Shown piece by piece: positions 1-8,416 of a stretch of DNA of 64,000 nt; position 1 is the first letter of the stretch, and every line of letters starts with the position of its first letter. The stretch is taken from NCBI GenBank assembly GCA_031963445.1, contig JASSUH010000001.1:310001-374000 (forward strand), in the 5' to 3' direction. The notes beneath the pieces were generated by a model. It saw only the letters and a list, made by a program, of their open reading frames with translations. It searched no databases and was not told where the DNA came from. Origin of the DNA: JASSUD01 sp031963445. Lineage in GTDB: Bacteria; Pseudomonadota; Gammaproteobacteria; Burkholderiales; Burkholderiaceae. The position numbers were made by a program, and so were the translations under genes.

Positions 1-621
1 AAGCGCAGGCAGCTGTATTGCCAGCTGCAGCACGCCGCCTATCAGCACCGCTAGTGCTAACGCATAAATTGGAGTTTGTAGATGAGGGGCAATGAATAGC
101 GATGCCGTAATAAAACTCAGATTGAGCAAAGTCGGGGCAAACGCAGGTAACGAAAACTGCTGATAAGTATTAAGCACACCCGCTGCGAGCGAGGTTAAAG
201 AAATGAGCGCGATATAGGGAAACATAATACGCGTCATAGTGATCGCTAAAGGAAAAGCCGCACTTTCTCTCAGCCCACCCGCCACCATTAAGATCACCCA
301 TGCTGCGCCGGCCACACCAATGACTGAGAGCAGCACCAAAGTCCAGGCCAGCACAGTTGTCATACTATCTACCAGGCGTTTCGTCGCAGCATGGCCTTGC
401 TGATTTTTAAATTCAGCCAAGATTGGCACAAAAGCTTGAGAAAACGCACCCTCGGCAGAAAGGCGACGCAGCATATTGGGAATACGAAACGCGACATTAA
501 AAGCATCGGTGAATTGACTTGCGCCAAATGTGCTAGCTATCAACGTCTCACGCGCAAGACCCGTAATACGCGAAAGCAGAGTGAAGCCACTGATTGTAAG
601 AAGAGCTTTAAATAAATTCAT
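1..621 (-). CDS. murJ: Lipid II flippase MurJ (MviN), N-terminal part, cut by window edge
   Basis: The reverse strand starts with an ATG at 621 and stays open to the left edge, so only about 207 N-terminal residues are visible. MurJ is an inner-membrane MOP-family flippase that moves lipid II across the membrane for peptidoglycan synthesis. The start reads MNLFKALLTISGFTLLSRIT. The charged residues known to be essential in E. coli MurJ fall at the same positions here: R18, R24, D39 and R52. The stretch FRIPNMLRRLSAEGAF is a family hallmark. Divergent rpsT lies to the right, which is the usual Burkholderia arrangement. Identity is certain; the 3' end is outside the window. Confidence 0.95.
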   Translation of the reverse strand, partial: MNLFKALLTISGFTLLSRITGLARETLIASTFGASQFTDAFNVAFRIPNMLRRLSAEGAFSQAFVPILAEFKNQQGHAATKRLVDSMTTVLAWTLVLLSVIGVAGAAWVILMVAGGLRESAAFPLAITMTRIMFPYIALISLTSLAAGVLNTYQQFSLPAFAPTLLNLSFITASLFIAPHLQTPIYALALAVLIGGVLQLAIQLPAL

Positions 622-1066
622 ATTGCGCACATTATACGGACCACCTATCAGCAGCCACACAGCCATCCGCTGATAGGACACCGGCAAATTAACCTAAAAA
701 TTGTCAGGCAAGAAATAGGTCTAATTGGATAAGAAGAGACAAAAATTAAGATCTATAGAGACGCTGAATAAATCGGGTGCAGAATCATACTTCTTTGCCG
801 TACTACAGTACTAGGACCCGTTTCATAAATGCCTAAAAGGCCGTGCTTCGCGTATTTTTTAAAGCGTGAATTTTTTGGCGCTATCCATTCTAAGCTTATT
901 TTGCTATAATCCGCCGCTCCAAACATTCGACCGTTTTGTGAATCCCCAATCATTGTTGCTGGGGATATCCAGATTCCACATTCCTATAGAAGCTGCTCGG
1001 TTTCATTACTATTAGTAACCGTAACTAACGGCTTTTATTTCAAGAAAGATAGGTAAGAGAAAGACT
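622..1066. other. murJ-rpsT divergent intergenic region with a palindrome-core relic
   Basis: No credible gene is seen in these 445 bases. Around 762-812 there is a relic of the palindromic repeats found elsewhere: GACGCTGAATAAATCG (the type E arm), then TTGCCGTAC-N5-GTACT, the core shared with types B and D. The right half carries the rpsT promoter and a leader of about 150 bases. Long leaders are known for rpsT in other bacteria, where S20 controls its own translation; no specific structure was verified here. Confidence 0.5.
902..910 (+). promoter_or_regulatory. Extended -10 promoter upstream of rpsT
   Basis: TGCTATAAT is a consensus -10 hexamer (TATAAT, 905-910) preceded by an extended TGn element, in an AT-rich stretch about 155 bases before the rpsT start. 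No good -35 hexamer is seen at 16-18 bases, which fits an extended -10 promoter. The assignment rests on motif match and position only. Confidence 0.6.
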
Positions 1067-1348
1067 ATGGCCAATACTGCACAAGCCCGCAAGCGCGCCC
1101 GTCAGTCTGCCAATGCACGCATTCATAATGCGGCGCAACGCTCCCAGTTTCGCACGGCTATTAAAGCTGTGCGCAAAGCCATTGAGCTTGGTGACATCAA
1201 CCAGGCGAAAGAAGTGTTCCAGCATTCTGCAAAAACGCTTGATATCATTGCTGACAAAAAAATCGTGCACAAGAACAAAGCAGCTCGCCATAAGAGCCGC
1301 TTAGCTGCTGCGATTAAAAAGCTGTCTGCATCAGCAGCTGCAGCTTAA
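1067..1348 (+). CDS. rpsT: 30S ribosomal protein S20
   Basis: S20 is a primary 16S rRNA-binding protein of the small subunit. The 93-residue product starts MANTAQARKRARQSANARIH, typical of the family, is rich in Lys, Arg and Ala, and has the usual helical make-up and length (about 87-93 aa). The ATG at 1067 follows AAGATAGGTAAGAGAAAG, giving a purine-rich ribosome-binding site. It diverges from murJ as in other Burkholderiales. The short alanine-rich tail (SASAAAA) is a minor peculiarity. Confidence 0.98.
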   Translation: MANTAQARKRARQSANARIHNAAQRSQFRTAIKAVRKAIELGDINQAKEVFQHSAKTLDIIADKKIVHKNKAARHKSRLAAAIKKLSASAAAA

Positions 1349-1396
1349 ATTTAAGCGTTTCTTAGCGTCTGTTTAGAATTTTTCTGGCTGCGCTCC

Positions 1397-1432
1397 ATGT
1401 ACCTCCAGCACTCAACAGTACTGGAGGTACAT
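1397..1432. repeat. 12-bp inverted repeat downstream of rpsT
   Basis: ATGTACCTCCAG and its exact reverse complement CTGGAGGTACAT are separated by a 12-base loop (CACTCAACAGTA). No run of T follows, so it is not a classic intrinsic terminator. The arms contain GTAC, like the cores of the palindromic repeats elsewhere in the window, so this may be a compact member of that group. Confidence 0.6.
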
Positions 1433-1561
1433 GCACGTCCAATTAAAAAATTGGCAAGCAGGCCCTTACCATTTCCTATTACTTTTCCACCCTTAGATGG
1501 AAACGGCATAGCGTTTCTGCTGGCTAGCGATAAGCTCCGCCCTTACTCATCTATCATCGAT

Positions 1562-1891
1562 TCAATCATGCCCTGAGTGGGTATCAGAATCCGGCAACGA
1601 ACACGCTTGCGTAATTAACAAGCCGTTGTCCCTCGCAAAATTCATCACAAAATCAAATGCCATTGGCTCGATTTGTTTGAGTTTTTCATCCACCACTACA
1701 CACTTTACGTCACCGACTACCATAGGCCGCACATAGTGAGAATATTTAAGCTTTGCATTAGGTCCACGCACACTCGGAACAAATGATGACAAGACCCCGC
1801 ATAAGCGTTCAGCCCAATCGCTTGGGCGAAATTTTTTGCCCTCTTCAGTGATCCCTTGAATAAAATATTCGCGTGCTTGTGTCTCAGCCAT
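1562..1891 (-). CDS. DUF3579 family protein
   Basis: This 109-residue soluble protein has the sequence character of the DUF3579 family found in betaproteobacteria (for example SDWAERLCGVLSSF and YSHYVRPM). The family has no established function. In Burkholderia it lies between rpsT and argF; here rpsT is on one side, but no argF is present on the other. Instead there are about 500 bases of mostly non-coding DNA and an orphan gene, which suggests a rearrangement or loss. The start is the ATG at 1891; its ribosome-binding site is weak. Confidence 0.8.
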   Translation of the reverse strand: MAETQAREYFIQGITEEGKKFRPSDWAERLCGVLSSFVPSVRGPNAKLKYSHYVRPMVVGDVKCVVVDEKLKQIEPMAFDFVMNFARDNGLLITQACSLPDSDTHSGHD

Positions 1892-2003
1892 AAAAAATAC
1901 TTATTTCAAATCCGTAACCAGCTTTTTTGCTGTTATTTATAAATCTAAGAGAATTACTTATCATCCCTATCACCCTTGCCCAACCGGAAAGGAGGATGCT
2001 GTA

Positions 2004-2174
2004 ATGGGTTATCTTGTCGCGACCTGGCTATGCAGAGATTATCCAATCACCATAGCTTCAAGCCGGAGAATAGTGAGTAAACTAGCACATAGCTGGCTTA
2101 TTCAGGATTACTTTAATGCTCAACTTTATTGCAAGCCAACTCGACTCTTCATGTTCATCAGCAAACAAAGATGA
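2004..2174 (+). CDS. Possible small ORF with a strong ribosome-binding site (56 aa)
   Basis: AAAGGAGGATGCTGTA precedes an ATG at 2004, an almost ideal Shine-Dalgarno (GGAGG) 8 bases upstream. The frame runs 56 codons and begins MGYLVATWLCRDYPITIASS. No family is recognised and no membrane segment or motif is clear. It lies in an otherwise empty stretch (1892-2400) between a DUF3579 gene and an orphan gene. It may be a real small protein, the remnant of a deleted gene, or chance. The only support is the ribosome-binding site. Confidence 0.25.
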   Translation: MGYLVATWLCRDYPITIASSRRIVSKLAHSWLIQDYFNAQLYCKPTRLFMFISKQR

Positions 2175-2400
2175 ATAGCATACTAGATATAGGAATAGAT
2201 AAGGAACTTCTTATCTCCATCACAAGGCATGCCCCTGTTGTCAAGAGCGTTTGTCGTTAGAATGATTGATCATCCCATTTCACCCCAGGATCTGGCACCA
2301 TTTATAATTTTTTGGGTGATTTACAAAGAAATACCAAACAGATCATAAATAATTACGTACAACGCAGTTATTTATCTAATTATGGTTTTAAGGAGATGTC

Positions 2401-4725
2401 ATGCAGTTAATATCTTATTTATCTTCATTTATCTCTTGCTACAATTCATCAGCAAGCCTATCTTTAGCAAAAAGAAACGCCCTAACTTTAGAATTAAATG
2501 AAGAGAATATAAAAGATTTTCAGCATACCTCTTTGCCCCCCTCTTCTGAGGGCACTCAGCTATTTTACCAACAAATAAAGAGGCTCCCTGGCCTCTCTTA
2601 TTTCTTTAAAAAATACTCAAAATCAGAAAAAAAGAGCCTGGATTACACAGAGATTTTAAATAAATTAGAGAATAATAAATTAATAAATTTTGATCAAATA
2701 AAACAAAAAATTCTGTCTCTAGTTAAACAAGAAGAAAATTATTTTCTTGCCAGAGAAGGCAACATACAAAAATATTTTTATAGAATTGAAAATATTTTAA
2801 CTAATCTCTGGGGGGATATTGCAGTCGCAACGGATGGATTTAATAAACTAACCGCCTTCACTTCAATAAAGCTGATGGATAGCGAGCTTGAGGCCTGGCT
2901 CGATGTGAAGAAATTTCGTCATGCAGCCCTTAAAGAATTGCTCTGTCGTTTTAACTCAGACCAGTTAGCATCGATTTTTGCCAAGATATCGCTTGATCAG
3001 CTTACCGATTTAATCGCGGATGTGGCCCCTATCAGCCAACAGCCCCAACAATCTAATCAACGCATTCGTGTTGATATTAATCAAACTATCCGCCAAGAGA
3101 TCGACAAGCGCTTGCTGAATTCTTTGCAAGACGCAAAAAATATCTTGAGCCATCCTGGTTTGCAATTTTTAGGCAAGTCTGATTTACCGTACTGGCAAGC
3201 TACTTTAGCCGCTTCTTCTTTAAACTCAATACGCAGACTGACAAAAACTGCTCAAACCCTGCACACCTTAACTCAATACAGCGAAGCGCCTTTACCCCTA
3301 CACTCAGCCGCTAATTCCCTTTATAACCAGCTTTTAACCGAACTCACCAAATACCAGAATCGATTCCATATTCAAGCACTGCAAGAGTTAAAAAAAGCAC
3401 TACAGGAACTAAAGCAAGCACGGCTGATACTGCAAGAATATAGCCCACCGCCTCTCGATCTCAATAAGCAAATGATCAAGTGCTGGGAGAACCTCGGTGA
3501 AAGGTTGGCCGAACGTTTTCACCATGTCTTAATTAGCACCCATAGCGCTCAGGATATTATTCATTCTATTCATGATCTATTGCTTGCTTGTGAAGAACTA
3601 AGTGCTTTCCCCGGCACCCCCACTAACACTGAGCTTTTGCAAAGATTTATTGATCATTCCCTCGCGGAACTAGGAAAATCAAATCAATATCGACGTAATC
3701 AACTCGCCAATCAACTGGCTTCTGCACCGATTAATGAATTAAGAAAATCTCTTTCCGATGCTTTACAGCTAGATAATTTAGAAGACTTAAAGTCAAATAA
3801 TCTAAATATTAAATATCTAGATAAATATCCACTGCAAAAGGCACAAATACAGCAGATGATTATTTGCCTGCAAATGCCATCTGAAAGTCGCAGCTTTCTA
3901 TCAAGCTTTCCGCATCAGCTTTTTAATTATTTTTTCGCCCCTCACCCACTGGCAATTAATTACCGCGACGCGATACGGGATATATTCAAAATAGAAATTT
4001 CAATTTCAGCTAAACCCAAGCAAAAACAGAATGTATTCGTGCGTGTGCTGCGCGGCGACGTGCCAACTGAGACCGCAGAAGAAATCCAGGCGCTATTGCA
4101 CAAAAAGAATCAGGAACTATTACAAAAAAAGAATCAAAAAGAGCATTCTGCAAATGCATGGATGAAAGATTGTGACATCGACGCTCAATACATCACGGAT
4201 GCATCACGCGGTGTTATCAAAGATATTGCTTTTAACGGTAAACGAGTTTTTAACGAACTTAATAAAGGAGAAGAGACCGAAGCAGAAGAAAAAAGAAGAC
4301 CTTATATTGTTGCTTCTTTACTGAGAAATTTTTGGAGATCGGATAAGTCAACAGGTATTGCTTCAGCCTACATCAGCCAAACGCTTTTCAATCTTATGGC
4401 CCCCATCCTACCTATTAATGGAGTAGTCACACTACCAGAGGGAAAGGCTGTGACAGCACTTCTTTCAAAAAATTATTCAATGTCGTTTAATGTCATTTCC
4501 CCCAATAAAAGTAACTCAGCGCGTATTGAGGCCACTTTTAAACATATGGACATCAACCAAGTTTTAACGAGTGAAGGGCCTACACCGCTTAAACAAGAAG
4601 GAAATCATCTGCACTTGAATGCCACTATCGAAGTCAATCAAGATCAAGTTAACTTAGCTGGCCAGAAAATTTCTTTTGACTATTCTTTAGCTTCTGAAGC
4701 CTCTTTTCCATCTACAACGAGATAA
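2401..4725 (+). CDS. Large orphan protein, 774 aa, candidate effector
   Basis: I do not recognise this protein. The ATG at 2401 follows TAAGGAGATGTC, a strong ribosome-binding site. There is no obvious signal peptide. Most of the chain is helical and charged with short amphipathic stretches (around residues 325-345, QALQELKKALQELKQARLIL, heptad-like). Near residues 555-580 there is a Lys/Gln/Glu-rich segment repeating LLHKKNQELLQKKNQ. The last 150 residues look more beta-rich (INGVVTLPEGKAVTALL, LHLNATIEVNQDQVNLAG). The gene is AT-richer than its housekeeping neighbours and monocistronic. Size, composition and isolation resemble the other effector-like genes of the window. Function is unknown. 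Confidence 0.75.
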   Translation: MQLISYLSSFISCYNSSASLSLAKRNALTLELNEENIKDFQHTSLPPSSEGTQLFYQQIKRLPGLSYFFKKYSKSEKKSLDYTEILNKLENNKLINFDQIKQKILSLVKQEENYFLAREGNIQKYFYRIENILTNLWGDIAVATDGFNKLTAFTSIKLMDSELEAWLDVKKFRHAALKELLCRFNSDQLASIFAKISLDQLTDLIADVAPISQQPQQSNQRIRVDINQTIRQEIDKRLLNSLQDAKNILSHPGLQFLGKSDLPYWQATLAASSLNSIRRLTKTAQTLHTLTQYSEAPLPLHSAANSLYNQLLTELTKYQNRFHIQALQELKKALQELKQARLILQEYSPPPLDLNKQMIKCWENLGERLAERFHHVLISTHSAQDIIHSIHDLLLACEELSAFPGTPTNTELLQRFIDHSLAELGKSNQYRRNQLANQLASAPINELRKSLSDALQLDNLEDLKSNNLNIKYLDKYPLQKAQIQQMIICLQMPSESRSFLSSFPHQLFNYFFAPHPLAINYRDAIRDIFKIEISISAKPKQKQNVFVRVLRGDVPTETAEEIQALLHKKNQELLQKKNQKEHSANAWMKDCDIDAQYITDASRGVIKDIAFNGKRVFNELNKGEETEAEEKRRPYIVASLLRNFWRSDKSTGIASAYISQTLFNLMAPILPINGVVTLPEGKAVTALLSKNYSMSFNVISPNKSNSARIEATFKHMDINQVLTSEGPTPLKQEGNHLHLNATIEVNQDQVNLAGQKISFDYSLASEASFPSTTR

Positions 4726-4947
4726 AAATCATTGCATATGAGCGCTTATGCCGTAAGCAAACGAGCCTGCTAACCTGCAACAGAAACAAGCTAGCACCAG
4801 CCTGCTAGCGAGATATCTTGTTTGTCACTACTCAATTTATCAAAGCTCAACAAGACTTGTAGAAAAAAATTTTTTCTTCTATTCTGATGCGCGTTTTACG
4901 CCGCACCCTTTTCACTTGTCTTGTGACACGCTTTTGGAGATTGATTT

Positions 4948-6339
4948 ATGCATCATATAACCCCACTGCTGCTGTCAAGGTTACAGTTCGCCTGGGTAAT
5001 TGCACTGCATATTTTGCTGCCTGCTTTTACGGTTGGTCTTTCATGTTATATCGCCTTACTTGAGGTGGTAGCGTGCGTAACGAAGCAGGATATCTATCGC
5101 CGAATTTCATCGTTCTGGATTAAGATTTTTGCCATATCGTTCGGTATGGGCGTGGTCTCAGGCATTGTGATGCCATTTCAGTTTGGCACTAACTGGAGTC
5201 GCTTCTCCGACCTCACGGCTAATGTGATTGGTCCTTTAATGGGTTATGAAGTCTTAATGGCTTTCTTTCTTGAAGCAGCCTTTTTAGGGGTCTTACTGTT
5301 TGGTCGTAAGCGCGTGCCAGCTTGGGCGTATGCGTTATCGGCCGTATTCATTGCAGTGGGTACGTGGATCTCATCTTTTTGGATTCTCGCCGTCAATAGC
5401 TGGATGCAAACACCAACTGGCTATGTGATACAAGAAGGGCGTTTTTTCCCCTCTAGCATGATGGACGTTATCTTTAATCCATCTTTTCCATATCGATTCT
5501 TCCATACCGTTTCAGGCTTCATGGTCACTGCCGCTTTCGTCGTCTTAGGTGTCAGCGCTTACTATCTGAGACAGAAACGGGTCGTTGAAGAAAGCCGTGT
5601 TTCAATCAAACTAACGCTCATTTTGTTGGCGATCCTGGTGCCAGCGCAAATTGTGATTGGTGATTTACATGGGATCAATACCCTCAAATACCAACCGCTC
5701 AAACTCGCGGCAATGGAAGGTATCTGGGAAACGCAAACGCGTGCACCGGCACATTTGTTTGCGATACCCGATGAAAAAAATGAGAAAAATCACTTTGAGA
5801 TTAGCATTCCAGCGTTGGCTAGCCTTTACCTTACGCATGGTTTCGACGGCGAGGTACGCGGCATAAAAGAGTGGCCCAAGGCAGATCGCCCACCTGTTGC
5901 GATAGTTTTCTTTGCGTTCCGTATCATGGTTGGGATAGCGCTGCTTATGCTGGCGATGGTGGTCACTGGGATCATCCTCCAACTACGCAAAAGCTTATCT
6001 AATAGTCCACGCTATTTACGACTCTGTACCTGGCTCATGCCAATTGGTTTTGTGGCCGTGCTAGCGGGTTGGGTAACGACTGAGGTAGGACGCCAGCCTT
6101 GGACAGTATATGGATTACTGCGCACTTCCCACTCAGTGACGCCCTCATTAACCACCACTGATGTGAGCATCTCTATCGTTTTCTATTTGCTCAGTTATAT
6201 GCTGATTTTTGGCGCAGGACTCGCCATATTAATCCGCCTCGTACGGATTGGGCCGACGACGCTTCAAAACAAGCCATCAGACCCCAATGAGCGTGCGGCG
6301 CGCCCTTTATCGGCTGCGTTACCGCAAGATCATAAATAG
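4948..6339 (+). CDS. cydA: Cytochrome bd ubiquinol oxidase subunit I (CioA-type)
   Basis: Subunit I of the bd quinol oxidase oxidises ubiquinol and reduces O2 to water in the inner membrane. Heme ligands align with the family: H21 (heme b595), H186 (heme b558) and the pair E101/E109 of the proton and heme pocket; the GRQPWTVYGLLRT block lies near residue 382. At 463 residues, with a short Q-loop, it matches the cyanide-insensitive (CioA) subgroup rather than long-loop E. coli CydA. TTTTGGAGATTGATTT gives a clear ribosome-binding site. It is followed by subunit II after 145 bases that contain a small type E palindrome. No cydX-like small subunit is seen. Confidence 0.97.
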   Translation: MHHITPLLLSRLQFAWVIALHILLPAFTVGLSCYIALLEVVACVTKQDIYRRISSFWIKIFAISFGMGVVSGIVMPFQFGTNWSRFSDLTANVIGPLMGYEVLMAFFLEAAFLGVLLFGRKRVPAWAYALSAVFIAVGTWISSFWILAVNSWMQTPTGYVIQEGRFFPSSMMDVIFNPSFPYRFFHTVSGFMVTAAFVVLGVSAYYLRQKRVVEESRVSIKLTLILLAILVPAQIVIGDLHGINTLKYQPLKLAAMEGIWETQTRAPAHLFAIPDEKNEKNHFEISIPALASLYLTHGFDGEVRGIKEWPKADRPPVAIVFFAFRIMVGIALLMLAMVVTGIILQLRKSLSNSPRYLRLCTWLMPIGFVAVLAGWVTTEVGRQPWTVYGLLRTSHSVTPSLTTTDVSISIVFYLLSYMLIFGAGLAILIRLVRIGPTTLQNKPSDPNERAARPLSAALPQDHK

Positions 6340-6363
6340 CGTAAGTCATGCAACAGAACTACT

Positions 6364-6401
6364 AGAGAAACGCTGAATTAATCGTTACAAGGCGTTTCTC
6401 T
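6364..6401. repeat. Compact type E palindrome between cydA and cydB
   Basis: AGAGAAACGC and GCGTTTCTCT form a perfect 10-bp stem around an 18-base loop that begins TGAATTAATCG. The arm resembles the type E elements elsewhere (AGAGAAGCGCTGAATTA). It lies inside the cydAB transcription unit, where it could act as an mRNA-stabilising or attenuating hairpin. Confidence 0.7.
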
Positions 6402-6484
6402 AATCAAACCAGCATCTGACATAAACCATCTGATGGTAAAAATGCAGGCCGCTTTTATTTAAAACTCATACCAAGGAGATAGCC

Positions 6485-7498
6485 ATGGGACTTGATCTCG
6501 TGCCGCTGTGGACGGGCATTTTAGCGCTTGCCGTATTTATGTATGTGCTACTTGATGGCTTTGATCTAGGCGTCGGAATTATTTTTCTGATGGCAAAAGA
6601 TGAAGGCGAACGTGATCTGATGGTAGATTCAGTCGCCCCTGTCTGGGACTTTAATGAAACCTGGCTGGTACTTGGCGCAGGCGGTCTGTTCGCGGTATTT
6701 CCGCTGGCTTTTGCCGTGATCATTCCGGCCGTTTATTTTCCAATTTTATTGATGCTGCTCGGCCTTATGTTGCGTGGCGTGGCGTTTGAGTTTCGTGGCG
6801 TCGCAGGTAAGCACAAATGGCTCTGGAACCATGCGTTTAGCTATGGCTCGTTGCTCGCTACTTTTGCGCAAGGGGTCGTGCTTGGCATGTTTATTCATGG
6901 CTTTCCAGTTAATGGACGGGACTTCGCCGGCACCAGCTGGGATTGGCTTACGCCCTTTCCACTGCTAACGGGTGTTGGGCTGGTATTTGGCTATGCGTTG
7001 CAAGGTTCAACCTGGCTTGTAATGAAAACCGAAGATAAATTACAAGATTGGTCACGTAAGGCAGCACGTATTAGTCTAGTCGGCGTGACCTTATTTATTC
7101 TTCTGATGAGCGTCTGGACCCCGCTGGCTGATGCGCGCATTGCAGAGCGTTGGTTTAGCATGCCTAATCTGCTATGGCTAGCCCCTGTCCCCGTGCTTAC
7201 CGCATTGCTCGTCTGGCAGCTATGGGTAGGTCTTAAACGTGGGTATGAGATCATTCCTTTCTTATGCTCATTCGGCCTCTTCTTCCTGAGTTTTATAGGC
7301 CTAATCATCAGCCTGTGGCCATATATCGCCCCACCTCATATCACCCTATGGGATGCAGCAACAGGGCCAGTCTCACACACCTTCTTGCTAGTGGGCACCA
7401 TGTTTATCGTGCCTATCCTGCTGCTTTACGTGTTTTATTCATATTGGGTCTTCCGGGGCAAAGTACGGCATGACTTGCATGATGGAGGCTATTACTAA
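6485..7498 (+). CDS. cydB: Cytochrome bd ubiquinol oxidase subunit II (CioB-type)
   Basis: Subunit II of the bd oxidase is a multi-pass membrane protein that pairs with CydA. The 337-residue sequence begins MGLDLVPLWTGILALAVFMY and has the conserved LLDGFDLGVG block and the VWDFNETWLVLGAGGLFAVF segment, both diagnostic of the family. CCAAGGAGATAGCC precedes the ATG at 6485. It is the last gene of the unit; two hairpins follow its stop codon. A bd oxidase of this type suits life at low oxygen or in the presence of respiratory inhibitors. Confidence 0.97.
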   Translation: MGLDLVPLWTGILALAVFMYVLLDGFDLGVGIIFLMAKDEGERDLMVDSVAPVWDFNETWLVLGAGGLFAVFPLAFAVIIPAVYFPILLMLLGLMLRGVAFEFRGVAGKHKWLWNHAFSYGSLLATFAQGVVLGMFIHGFPVNGRDFAGTSWDWLTPFPLLTGVGLVFGYALQGSTWLVMKTEDKLQDWSRKAARISLVGVTLFILLMSVWTPLADARIAERWFSMPNLLWLAPVPVLTALLVWQLWVGLKRGYEIIPFLCSFGLFFLSFIGLIISLWPYIAPPHITLWDAATGPVSHTFLLVGTMFIVPILLLYVFYSYWVFRGKVRHDLHDGGYY

Positions 7499-7515
7499 AA
7501 TAGCTAGATACTCAA

Positions 7516-7590
7516 CATTGCCCAAAGTGTTTTGGGCAATGCTTTATTAAAAAAGGGGAGCAACCAATGGTTGCACCCCTTTTTTCTTTT
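7516..7590 (+). terminator. Tandem terminator hairpins after cydB
   Basis: The first hairpin is a perfect 11-bp stem, CATTGCCCAAA/TTTGGGCAATG, with a GTGT loop (7516-7541). The second (7549-7590) pairs AAAAAAGGGG and GCAACC with GGTTGC and CCCCTTTTTT around AAT and ends in a T-rich run. The A-run before and T-run after make the second a bidirectional intrinsic terminator, able to stop both cydAB and anything coming from the vapB/ssb side. Confidence 0.88.
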
Positions 7591-7688
7591 AGCACTGCGA
7601 GGAAGCCCTATATTTCTTTATTCTGAAGCACACTGTCACCTTAAAAATCCTACGCAAACGTTTATCGCGCGTCCGTCATCGACTCCGT

Positions 7689-7871
7689 TTACCGTCGTGG
7701 CACAGGTTCAAGGGCATCTTCGCTACTGCCTAGAAGTGCTAGACGCCGTGCGCTTTCCCGTTCAATAAAAGCTTTTAATGCTTCCCCTATTAAAGCTGAT
7801 TTTTCCTGGCAATCGCTTAAAGCTAATGCCTTCTCAAACAGCTCATCATCAAGAGTGAGCGTGATATCCAT
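7689..7871 (-). CDS. VapB-family antitoxin, apparently without a toxin
   Basis: This 60-residue protein (MDITLTLDDELFEKALALSD, then IGEALKAFIERESARRLALL) matches the VapB/DUF2191 antitoxin pattern: an N-terminal ribbon-helix-helix DNA-binding region followed by the ERESARRLALLG segment that normally leads into the toxin-binding tail. In type II systems vapB is followed by a PIN-domain vapC. Here the gene ends in TAA at 7689, and the next 100 bases contain only terminator hairpins, so no toxin is present. It may be a solo regulator or a module remnant. It sits 8 bases beyond the ssb stop, on the same strand. Confidence 0.75.
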   Translation of the reverse strand: MDITLTLDDELFEKALALSDCQEKSALIGEALKAFIERESARRLALLGSSEDALEPVPRR

Positions 7872-7879
7872 TTAGAAAC

Positions 7880-8389
7880 CTAGAACGGAATATCATCATC
7901 CATATCGTCAAAGCTTCCCCCTGCTGGGGTATTCATTGAGCTAGCCGTCGGTTGACTTGGGGCGTTTGAGCGAGAGAATTGATTATTGCTGCGCTCAGGA
8001 GTTGATTCACGCATAAATCTTCCCTCTCCTGCACCACCACCGCCGCCTGCGTCGCTGCGCGAACCAAGCATTTTCATTTGGTCTGCAACAATTTCGGTGG
8101 AATAGCGATCTTGCCCACTTTGGTCTTGCCACTTACGAGTACGGATACGTCCTTCAATATAAGCTAGTGACCCTTTTTTTAGATATTCCCCAACAATTTC
8201 AGCTTGCCTACCGAAAAACGAGACCCGATGCCACTCGGTGAGTTCTTTCATTTCACCTGTATTTTTATCTTTTGAGCGCTCGCTCGTCGCCAGTCGAATT
8301 GAGGCCACTGCATCGCCACTCGGTAAATAACGCATTTCAGGGTCGGCGCCAAGGCGGCCGATAAGGATTACTTTGTTCAGGGATGACAT
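7880..8389 (-). CDS. ssb: Single-stranded DNA-binding protein
   Basis: SSB coats single-stranded DNA in replication and repair and recruits partners through its acidic tail. The 169-residue product has the N-terminal OB fold (MSSLNKVILIGRLGADPEMR; WHRVSFFGRQAEIVGEYLKKG), a Gly/Ser/Asn/Pro linker from about residue 112 including a GGGGG tract, and the conserved C-terminal tip DDMDDDIPF. It has the usual Burkholderia position between an MFS transporter gene (upstream, same strand, 27 bases) and, further on, divergent uvrA. Confidence 0.98.
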   Translation of the reverse strand: MSSLNKVILIGRLGADPEMRYLPSGDAVASIRLATSERSKDKNTGEMKELTEWHRVSFFGRQAEIVGEYLKKGSLAYIEGRIRTRKWQDQSGQDRYSTEIVADQMKMLGSRSDAGGGGGAGEGRFMRESTPERSNNQFSRSNAPSQPTASSMNTPAGGSFDDMDDDIPF

Positions 8390-8416
8390 TCATTTCTCCT
8401 ATTGAAGGCGGGTGCG

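Noticed and set aside
753..953. A 66-codon minus-strand frame in the murJ-rpsT gap
   Set aside because: It covers the palindrome relic and the rpsT promoter and has no ribosome-binding site.
7532..7768. A 78-codon plus-strand frame after cydB
   Set aside because: It begins inside the terminator hairpins and ends antisense to the VapB-like gene.
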